Shown one piece after another: positions 6,461-11,607 of a stretch of 11,607 nucleotides of DNA. Numbering within the stretch: the stretch's first letter is position 1; each line of letters begins with the position of its first letter. Source of the stretch: Clostridiales bacterium (lineage in GTDB: Bacteria > Bacillota > Clostridia > Peptostreptococcales > Anaerovoracaceae); contig JAAYHT010000140.1 of assembly GCA_012735285.1 (NCBI GenBank), positions 1-11,607 on the forward strand, written 5' to 3'. The notes below the pieces were generated by a model. It was not told the DNA's origin. It worked only from the letters and a program-made list of their open reading frames with translations, and made no database searches. The position numbers were made by a program, and so were the translations under genes.

Positions 6461-6634
6461 ATCAGAGAAACATTGGTAAATGCGATGAAGAGGCTACCAC
6501 CTCGGAGCAGCTCCTGATGAGGGATGCCGGCATAACTATTATGTCGTTATCTAAATGAAGTAATAGTTTGGGTGGAACCGCATATGAATTATGCCCCAAG
6601 CATTGTATTTACAATTGCTTGGCTTTTATATTTT
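6461..6634 (+). promoter_or_regulatory. Threonine T-box leader of thrS
   Basis: The T-box core GGGTGGAACCGC lies at 6570-6581. The antiterminator can be drawn exactly: GGG (6570-6572) pairs with CCC (6595-6597) and GCAT (6580-6583) pairs with ATGC (6591-6594), leaving the standard seven-base bulge TGGAACC. TGGA in the bulge pairs with a tRNA ending UCCA, so it predicts discriminator base U, which fits threonine tRNA of many Firmicutes. Stem III is AACTATTA (6534-6541) with TAATAGTT (6561-6568). Stem I seems to lie within 6480-6533, closed by ATGC/GCAT, and contains two candidate ACC (Thr) specifiers at 6496-6498 and 6499-6501. Known mechanism: uncharged tRNA-Thr stabilises the antiterminator and lets thrS be transcribed. 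Which ACC is used is not resolved. Confidence 0.85.
6596..6634 (+). terminator. T-box attenuator terminator before thrS
   Basis: CCAAGCATTGT (6596-6606) pairs with ACAATTGCTTGG (6611-6622) with one unpaired base, followed by a T-rich tract (6624-6634). The first two C bases are also needed by the antiterminator, so the two structures exclude each other. Confidence 0.85.
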
Positions 6635-6650
6635 AGGAGGTATAGGTTAT

Positions 6651-8408
6651 ATGGAAAAAGAAGGAATTATGGAATACAAGGAGTTTGAATCAAGCGATTT
6701 GAGTCACGCTTTCAGACACACTTCTTCACATATTTTGGCCCAGGCAGTAAAGAATTTATTCCCAGAGGCAAAATTGGGAATAGGGCCTGCCATAGATTAT
6801 GGATTCTATTACGATTTCGATTTAGAACATCGCTTCAGCGATGAAGACCTTAAGAAAATTGAAAAAGAAATGAAAAAAATTGTTAAGGAGAATCTATCCT
6901 TAGAACGCTTTGAATTGCCTAGGGAAGAAGCAATAAAATATATGGAGGAGATGGGTGAACCTTATAAAGTTGAATTAATCAACGATCTTCCAGAAGATGA
7001 GGTTATTTCTTTCTATAAGCAGGGAGATTTTGTAGATCTTTGTGCAGGTCCCCATGTTGAATCGACAGGAGAAATCAAGGCTTATAAACTTACAAGTGTG
7101 GCAGGTGCCTACTGGAGAGGTAACGAAAAAAACCCCATGCTCCAGAGAATATATGGGACATCTTTCCCGAAAAAAGAAATGCTAAAAGACTATCTTGCTA
7201 TGCTTGAAGAGGCTAAGAAGAGGGATCATAGAAAGATCGGAAAAGAGATGGATCTCTTCGTAATTAATGAAGAGGGGCCGGGTTTCCCATTTTTCTTACC
7301 AAATGGCATGGTAATAAGGAATGAGCTAGAAGCATTCTGGAGAAAGATTCATAGAGAAAAGGGCTATCAGGAGATAAAGACTCCCCTTATACTCTCTGAA
7401 GAACTTTGGCATACATCTGGCCATTGGGATCACTATAAGAACAATATGTATTTTACAAAGATAGATGATGGAGACTATGCAATAAAACCTATGAACTGCC
7501 CGGGAGCAATGTTAGTATACAAGAGGAAAATGTATAGCTACAGAGACTTTCCGATGAGGATATGTGAATTGGGACAGGTTCATAGACATGAACTATCCGG
7601 AGCATTGCATGGTTTGATGAGAGTGCGTACCTTTACTCAGGACGATGCTCATATTTTCATGTTGCCTGAACAGATCAAGGATGAAATTGTAGGCGTTATA
7701 GACATGATAGATTCAGTATATAAGCTATTTGGATTTAAGTATCACGTAGAATTATCTACAAAGCCGGAAAAATCTATGGGAACTGAGGAAGAATGGGAGC
7801 GTGCTATAAACGCCCTAAAGGCTGCAATGGAAGAAAAGGGTATGGAATATATAATAAACGAAGGAGACGGTGCTTTCTATGGACCTAAGCTTGACTTCCA
7901 TCTGGAGGATTCTTTAGGGAGAACATGGCAGTGCGGTACTATTCAGCTAGACTTTCAGATGCCTCAGAGATTTGATTTAACCTATGTGGGAAGCGATGGA
8001 GAAAAGCATAGACCTGCTATGATACACCGTGTAATCTTCGGAAGCATAGAAAGATTTATTGGTATACTTACTGAGCATTTTGCAGGTAAGTTCCCATTAT
8101 GGCTTGCTCCTGTTCAGGTTAGGTTGCTGACTGTAACTGAAAAGCAGAATGAATATGCAAAGGAGCTTGAAACGCTCTTTAAAGAAAATGGTCTAAGAGC
8201 CGAGCATGATGGTAGAAACGAGAAGATAGGTTATAAGATTAGAGAAGCTAGAAATCAAAGAACTCCATATATACTTGTAATAGGTGAAAGGGAGGTTGAA
8301 GCAAGGACAATCACCGTGAGATCCAGCAAGGAAGGCGAACTTGGCGAAATGTCTCCTGATGAGCTGATTGCAAAACTGAAAGAAGAAATCGAAACCAAAG
8401 CTTGCTAA
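6651..8408 (+). CDS. thrS: Threonyl-tRNA synthetase, TGS-less form
   Basis: ThrRS charges tRNA-Thr with threonine in the cytoplasm. The 585-residue product has the N2 editing domain first: HTSSH (H23, H27) and DLCAGPH (C131, H135), the editing-site residues. The class II catalytic core follows, with the zinc ligands C283 (MNCPG), H334 (QDDAH) and H459 (MIHR), motif 2 around ELGQVHRHELSG (306-317), motif 3 at HRVIFGSIERFIG (459-471), and an anticodon-binding domain (about 485-580). The N-terminal TGS domain of about 60 residues found in most bacterial ThrRS is absent; the DNA upstream is T-box leader, so it was not merely missed. AGGAGG at 6635-6640 is 10 bases before ATG 6651. ATG 6669 is a poorer alternative, and ATG 6591 lies inside the terminator. 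Expression is controlled by threonine tRNA charging. Confidence 0.96.
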   Translation: MEKEGIMEYKEFESSDLSHAFRHTSSHILAQAVKNLFPEAKLGIGPAIDYGFYYDFDLEHRFSDEDLKKIEKEMKKIVKENLSLERFELPREEAIKYMEEMGEPYKVELINDLPEDEVISFYKQGDFVDLCAGPHVESTGEIKAYKLTSVAGAYWRGNEKNPMLQRIYGTSFPKKEMLKDYLAMLEEAKKRDHRKIGKEMDLFVINEEGPGFPFFLPNGMVIRNELEAFWRKIHREKGYQEIKTPLILSEELWHTSGHWDHYKNNMYFTKIDDGDYAIKPMNCPGAMLVYKRKMYSYRDFPMRICELGQVHRHELSGALHGLMRVRTFTQDDAHIFMLPEQIKDEIVGVIDMIDSVYKLFGFKYHVELSTKPEKSMGTEEEWERAINALKAAMEEKGMEYIINEGDGAFYGPKLDFHLEDSLGRTWQCGTIQLDFQMPQRFDLTYVGSDGEKHRPAMIHRVIFGSIERFIGILTEHFAGKFPLWLAPVQVRLLTVTEKQNEYAKELETLFKENGLRAEHDGRNEKIGYKIREARNQRTPYILVIGEREVEARTITVRSSKEGELGEMSPDELIAKLKEEIETKAC

Positions 8409-8731
8409 GTTCTTATCTTAGCGAAGCATTTGTTTAACTGTTCTTCTTTTTCAGCTTCACTTAGCTTTAAAGCGCCGTACATGTCATCCATGAGTTGGAG
8501 GCCTTCAGCTGTTAGGGAGACCTGGAATCTTCCGTAGATAAAACTCTTATTGAAGTCAACAAGGCCTCTTTCGCTGAGAAATCGCAGCTGATATTTGATT
8601 TCTGAGTAATAGCCACCATTTATTTGAGCAGGGTGCAGCTTAACAGTAACACCAGCCTTCTTGCCAGAAAGATTATAGACTGTCTTTAAAATTTCAAGGC
8701 GTGTGTTTACTGGATTGGTCAATACGGGCAT
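8405..8731 (-). CDS. Small winged-helix-like protein, possible transcription regulator
   Basis: The 108-residue product has a predicted helix at 9-21, a middle with YYSEIKYQLRFLSERGLVDF (41-60) that reads like a recognition-helix region, then a wing-like FIYGRFQVSLTAEGLQLMDD (64-83), where the strand, TxxG and helix resemble winged-helix regulators of small size. The tail (90-108) is a charged helix. I cannot assign a named family. A strong ribosome site (AAGGAGG, plus-strand 8739-8745) is 7 bases before the ATG. Its stop codon overlaps the thrS stop region by four bases on the opposite strand. It is divergent from the DUF2007 gene, with a perfect inverted repeat between them, so it may control itself, its neighbour or both. 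Confidence 0.65.
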   Translation of the reverse strand: MPVLTNPVNTRLEILKTVYNLSGKKAGVTVKLHPAQINGGYYSEIKYQLRFLSERGLVDFNKSFIYGRFQVSLTAEGLQLMDDMYGALKLSEAEKEEQLNKCFAKIRT

Positions 8732-8760
8732 TGCCTTACCTCCTTGGAATTAATATAGTT

Positions 8761-8769
8761 ATTATAACA
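8761..8769 (-). promoter_or_regulatory. Extended -10 promoter of the winged-helix gene
   Basis: On the minus strand this reads TGTTATAAT, a perfect TATAAT preceded by the TG-n extension. No convincing -35 lies at the proper distance, which is common for extended -10 promoters. The -35 position would fall inside the neighbouring inverted repeat. Confidence 0.5.
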
Positions 8770-8770
8770 A

Positions 8771-8794
8771 TTTAATAGCTAAAAAGCTATTAAA
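8771..8794. promoter_or_regulatory. Perfect 10+10 inverted repeat between divergent genes, candidate operator
   Basis: TTTAATAGCT (8771-8780) and AGCTATTAAA (8785-8794) are exact reverse complements around AAAA. The site covers the -35 zone of the minus-strand promoter and ends 4 bases before the DUF2007 ribosome site. It is not followed by a T tract on either strand, so a terminator is unlikely. A dimeric regulator site is the simplest reading; an RNA hairpin next to the DUF2007 ribosome site is an alternative. Confidence 0.5.
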
Positions 8795-8808
8795 TGTGGA
8801 GGATTATC

Positions 8809-9087
8809 ATGTATGGGATGAAGGAAAAAGAAAGATATAGAGGCGGAGTTTTTTTAACCAGAACGAGCAACTCGCTAGAAGCTGACATTTTAGAATCAAA
8901 GCTAAGAAGCGAGGGAATTCCTGTAGTCCGCAGATATGTAGGACCAAGCAACGCTTTGGAGATTATAATGGGTAGCAACATTACCCATCCTATAGATTTA
9001 TATGTTCCGGAGGAAACTTTGGAAGATGCTAAAAATATTATTATAGCAGTACCGATTATAACTGACGATATTGATGAAGAAGAATAA
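8809..9087 (+). CDS. DUF2007-family small protein (putative signal-transducing)
   Basis: The 92-residue product has VFLTRTSNSLEADILESKLR (14-33), then GIPVVRRY, and a C-terminal LYVPEETLEDAKNII (64-78). This is the DUF2007 layout: a strand, a helix that begins with NxxEAxxLxxxLxxxGI, and a closing strand-helix. Known: members are small, often annotated as signal-transducing proteins, and their biochemical role is unknown. I chose ATG 8809 because GGAGG at 8798-8802 is 6 bases before it; ATG 8794 lies before that ribosome site and inside the inverted repeat. The gene is divergent from the winged-helix gene and is followed by a strong hairpin terminator. The acidic C-terminus (DDIDEEE) is unusual and may be flexible. 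Confidence 0.8.
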   Translation: MYGMKEKERYRGGVFLTRTSNSLEADILESKLRSEGIPVVRRYVGPSNALEIIMGSNITHPIDLYVPEETLEDAKNIIIAVPIITDDIDEEE

Positions 9088-9090
9088 CGT

Positions 9091-9117
9091 GAGCCACACC
9101 CTATAATAGTGTGGCTC
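9091..9117. terminator. Bidirectional hairpin terminator
   Basis: GAGCCACAC (9091-9099) and GTGTGGCTC (9109-9117) form a perfect 9-bp GC-rich stem with a 9-base loop, lying between the convergent DUF2007 and ABC permease genes. The following tract is only moderately T-rich on either strand, but position and stem strength support termination in both directions. Confidence 0.75.
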
Positions 9118-9132
9118 TATATCATATACCCC

Positions 9133-11175
9133 TTATTTTAGAAAATCTATTCCTTCATTTAAATATCCTGTAATATACTCGAAATATCCTTCGTATCCTT
9201 CATCAACTTTTACTTTTATCAATATCCTATATCCATTATTGTAATCTACTAAACTATCATCATAGGTTTCGAGTATTTTTTCAATTTTGTTTATATCTGT
9301 AATCTGAATTAGAGGGTGTTCAGACCCTATTGGAGCATCAACAAACTCTATAGTAACATAGGGATCTATTACTTCCTGGTTATAAGAATATATATTGATG
9401 TATTCTACACTTTCAGGTGCTATATCAAAGTTATATCCATTGTTTTTTAGCCAATTTATTGTATTGCTGGCGTTGTGAGGAATACTAAAGTTTGCATAAC
9501 CGTTTCTATCCCTTCTTCCGATAGCATCCTTGTCTGTATATGAATAGGAGATCTCAGCTGTTGCATATTTATTTTTAATACTGATAAGGTCTTCAAAGGA
9601 CATGTCGCGCAAGTCTTTTTCCATGCAAGCAATTAGTTCTTCTATTTCATCTTTCTTATATATCTCGTGGACTTCATGCAGTTTGCCATATAACCTAATA
9701 GAATCATATTTTTCTGCCCCGAGATTATATAGTGAGTTTATAGCCTTATATTCTAGAGATTCAAATACTTTAGCCATATCTTCATTATTAGCGAAGAACT
9801 CATAATCAATATTATAGGCTCTATTCATATTTAGGATGCCGCCGGTGTCATATTCTATGGTTATATTGCTTCTAAAACGGTTGGAATCGGGATTTTCAAA
9901 CCTATTTTTGTTTTGTACAATATTCCTGTGAAATTCGGTTATAGCTTTGATATTTTCAGGATCTTTGAGTTTCTTCTTTTCATCGTTATAATGATAATTT
10001 GATAAAACGCTGTTGAACCCATCGGAGATAATAATGCTATCTACCTTTTGAGGATTAGGAACTCTGCGCTCAAAACCTGCCGCATCAACATTTAATCCAA
10101 CTAGGAATAGTATTGCAATCAATGCATACACCAAGAAACTCTTTAAACCACTTTTATTAAATATGTGAATTGATTTAGTGACTATCATTTGCGCAATAAT
10201 AAAGGAAATAACTGTTCCTGCAGCAAAACCTGTATACATATATAACATGCTGCCGCCCAGCTCTTTAAAATAGATTCCAAGCAGCGTCATTCCAAGGAAA
10301 GTTATTATATAACATATGATAGGTTTCATAAACTCAAAGGTTAAGGAGTCAGTTGCCCTTTCCAGCTTCCTTCTGTTATAGAGCAGCTTAGTTATGATGA
10401 TCATTACAACAAATGTTAAGATGTAGTAAAGGGTTGCTAAAACACTAAACGAACCCTGTGAGTTTAAGACTCCTGTGTATGGTGAAATTGATAGTGCGAT
10501 ATCATCCCAGTCTCCTGAAAGATTGAATCCAAAGAGGAAGAGGTCGAAATAAAAGTTAAATATCGTATAAAGTATTGACACAATAAAGATAAAGAAAAAG
10601 GACATGAAAAGATGCATCAGGTTATTGCCTGTAATAATACCAGCAAAAACCGAGATGGTGTATAAAACCAATACGATAACAATTGATGTCCATATCCAGT
10701 TTACTATCTCTACTCTAGTAAATACGTTAACTGTGTCAATGGTTAAACTGTCTCCATACCCCCATTGTTTATAGGCAGGCTTGCTAATTAGTAAAAGGAT
10801 TATACCGTTTATAACAATAGGGGACACAGTGAGTATGATTCCTGATACAAAATTACTATTAAAAAGATTATCCCTGGTGAAAGGTAGGGAATGCATTACT
10901 GCTACTGAGCTTGTGGCCTGGAGGTAGCGGTAAAGTATTACAGCTGTTAGTACAGGCATAAAAAGGTGGGCCCCCATATAAAAGGGCTGAAGATTGTGCA
11001 ATGACATTTCTATATAGTTTGCTATGTTGTTTATATTACGATATGCCATAAGTATGGGGAAAACTCCCGATAGGAAATACACTAAGAAGAAGACTACAGG
11101 TATAGCCCATAACCTTCTAAGGTTTTCTTTTATTAAAGGTAATGAAATACTAAAATATGATGCCTTCGATCTCAC
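9133..11175 (-). CDS. ABC-2-type exporter permease with large extracytoplasmic domain
   Basis: The 680-residue product, counted from GTG 11175, has about nine membrane segments in its first 365 residues (near 21-43, 67-85, 109-130, 159-182, 187-213, 243-265, 283-303, 310-332, 345-364). The MHSLPFTR motif after the second segment is common in firmicute ABC-2 permeases. Residues 366-680 form a hydrophilic domain, probably outside the cell, similar in position to the DUF6449 region of such permeases (assigned from memory, not checked). The start is GTG 11175, 8 bases after AGGAGG; a GTG at 11184 overlaps that ribosome site and is rejected. Its 5' end overlaps the ATPase gene by 26 bases, so the two are translationally coupled. 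Likely role: export of, or resistance to, a peptide antibiotic or other toxic compound; the substrate is unknown. Confidence 0.82.
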   Translation of the reverse strand: MRSKASYFSISLPLIKENLRRLWAIPVVFFLVYFLSGVFPILMAYRNINNIANYIEMSLHNLQPFYMGAHLFMPVLTAVILYRYLQATSSVAVMHSLPFTRDNLFNSNFVSGIILTVSPIVINGIILLLISKPAYKQWGYGDSLTIDTVNVFTRVEIVNWIWTSIVIVLVLYTISVFAGIITGNNLMHLFMSFFFIFIVSILYTIFNFYFDLFLFGFNLSGDWDDIALSISPYTGVLNSQGSFSVLATLYYILTFVVMIIITKLLYNRRKLERATDSLTFEFMKPIICYIITFLGMTLLGIYFKELGGSMLYMYTGFAAGTVISFIIAQMIVTKSIHIFNKSGLKSFLVYALIAILFLVGLNVDAAGFERRVPNPQKVDSIIISDGFNSVLSNYHYNDEKKKLKDPENIKAITEFHRNIVQNKNRFENPDSNRFRSNITIEYDTGGILNMNRAYNIDYEFFANNEDMAKVFESLEYKAINSLYNLGAEKYDSIRLYGKLHEVHEIYKKDEIEELIACMEKDLRDMSFEDLISIKNKYATAEISYSYTDKDAIGRRDRNGYANFSIPHNASNTINWLKNNGYNFDIAPESVEYINIYSYNQEVIDPYVTIEFVDAPIGSEHPLIQITDINKIEKILETYDDSLVDYNNGYRILIKVKVDEGYEGYFEYITGYLNEGIDFLK

Positions 11176-11607
11176 TGTCCCCACCTCCTAACTCATATAT
11201 AAATATTTCTTCCAAAGATAAGGGCAATAGATCATAAACAAGTGGATCCTTTTGTTTAATGATCTGATCAACCATATCTTTACGATTTCTAACAATTAAA
11301 AGCTCAACTGAACCGCGTTTTTCTCTATGAAGGACGTTAAGTTTCTCATATATTTCATCAGAACTATCCCTAAATGCTACTTGTATCTTATGGATATCGG
11401 ATTTCAATTCATCCAGATCTCTCTCTATTATCATCCTACCTTTATTAAGTATACCTATAGAATCGCAAATCCCTTCCATTTCCCTAAGATTGTGAGATGA
11501 AACCAATACTGTCATTTCCCTTTCAGCCACATCTTCTACGATAAACTTCCATACCAGCTTTCTTATAATCGGATCTAATCCATCAATCGGTTCATCAAGT
11601 ATTAGAT
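11150..11607 (-). CDS. ABC transporter ATPase, 5' end outside the window
   Basis: The visible 151 residues start with LILDEPIDGLDP (Walker B, catalytic Glu and D-loop), continue with VLVSSHNLREMEGICDSIGI (H-loop His, typical of YtrB-like exporters) and end with a regulatory C-terminal domain of about 80 residues. Walker A, Q-loop and signature motif would lie beyond the right edge. The reading frame is open to the window end, so a GTG at 11530 is not the true start. The gene overlaps the permease gene by 26 bases and must energise it. In related firmicute operons a GntR-type repressor often precedes such pairs; none is visible here because the upstream part is missing. Confidence 0.9.
   Translation of the reverse strand, partial: LILDEPIDGLDPIIRKLVWKFIVEDVAEREMTVLVSSHNLREMEGICDSIGILNKGRMIIERDLDELKSDIHKIQVAFRDSSDEIYEKLNVLHREKRGSVELLIVRNRKDMVDQIIKQKDPLVYDLLPLSLEEIFIYELGGGDSEIEGIIF

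Noticed and set aside
6591..6650. N-terminal extension of ThrRS from ATG 6591
   Set aside because: This ATG lies in the antiterminator and terminator of the T-box, before the AGGAGG ribosome site.
11176..11184. GTG 11184 as permease start
   Set aside because: It overlaps the AGGAGG ribosome site; GTG 11175 has correct 8-base spacing.
1..11607. CRISPR arrays, tRNA or rRNA genes, transposases
   Set aside because: No regularly spaced repeats, no cloverleaf or rRNA-like sequence, and no transposase motifs were seen on either strand.

Overview
The window looks like chromosomal DNA of an anaerobic low-GC Firmicute, most likely a member of the Clostridia. It is AT-rich, AGA/AGG are common arginine codons, AGGAGG-type ribosome sites are strong, thrS carries a T-box leader, and most gene products resemble clostridial families. 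I cannot name the species.

Region 1 (1-4869, + strand) is a tightly packed Tad-like (type IVc pilus / type II secretion-like) assembly operon. In order it holds: the end of a CpaE/MinD-like ATPase gene that seems to carry a one-base frameshift; a CpaF/VirB11-like motor ATPase with a degenerate Walker A; two T2SSF-like membrane platform proteins (TadB-like and TadC-like); two 48-residue membrane microproteins found by reading the DNA between longer genes; and two small pseudopilin-like proteins. The last four products share a short N-terminus (MK, then V/Q, then L/F-I-V) followed by about 20 hydrophobic residues, as expected for subunits that pack by their N-terminal helices. No prepilin peptidase and no classical Flp pilin is visible, so this is a divergent version of the machine or its other parts lie upstream.

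Region 2 (4911-6383, +) holds a DUF1624 / HGSNAT-like multi-pass membrane acyltransferase and an unrecognised small exported protein, probably a lipoprotein. The signal peptide of the latter is cut from its body by a second apparent one-base loss in a T run. Two such events in one window make sequencing or assembly error a serious possibility.

Region 3 (6427-8408, +) is thrS with a consensus sigma-A promoter, a threonine T-box leader whose antiterminator and terminator can both be drawn by hand, and a ThrRS of 585 residues that lacks the N-terminal TGS domain but keeps the editing and catalytic zinc residues. The T-box Stem I appears unusually short.

Region 4 (8405-9117) has a small winged-helix-like protein on the minus strand, whose 3' end overlaps thrS by 4 bases, and a divergent DUF2007 protein. 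Between them lies a perfect 10+10 inverted repeat that looks like an operator. A bidirectional hairpin terminator follows DUF2007.

Region 5 (9133-11607, - strand) is an ABC exporter pair: a 680-residue permease with about nine membrane segments and a large extracytoplasmic C-terminal domain, overlapped by the ATPase gene that runs off the right edge of the window. No stretch longer than 300 bases lacks a gene or a recognised leader.
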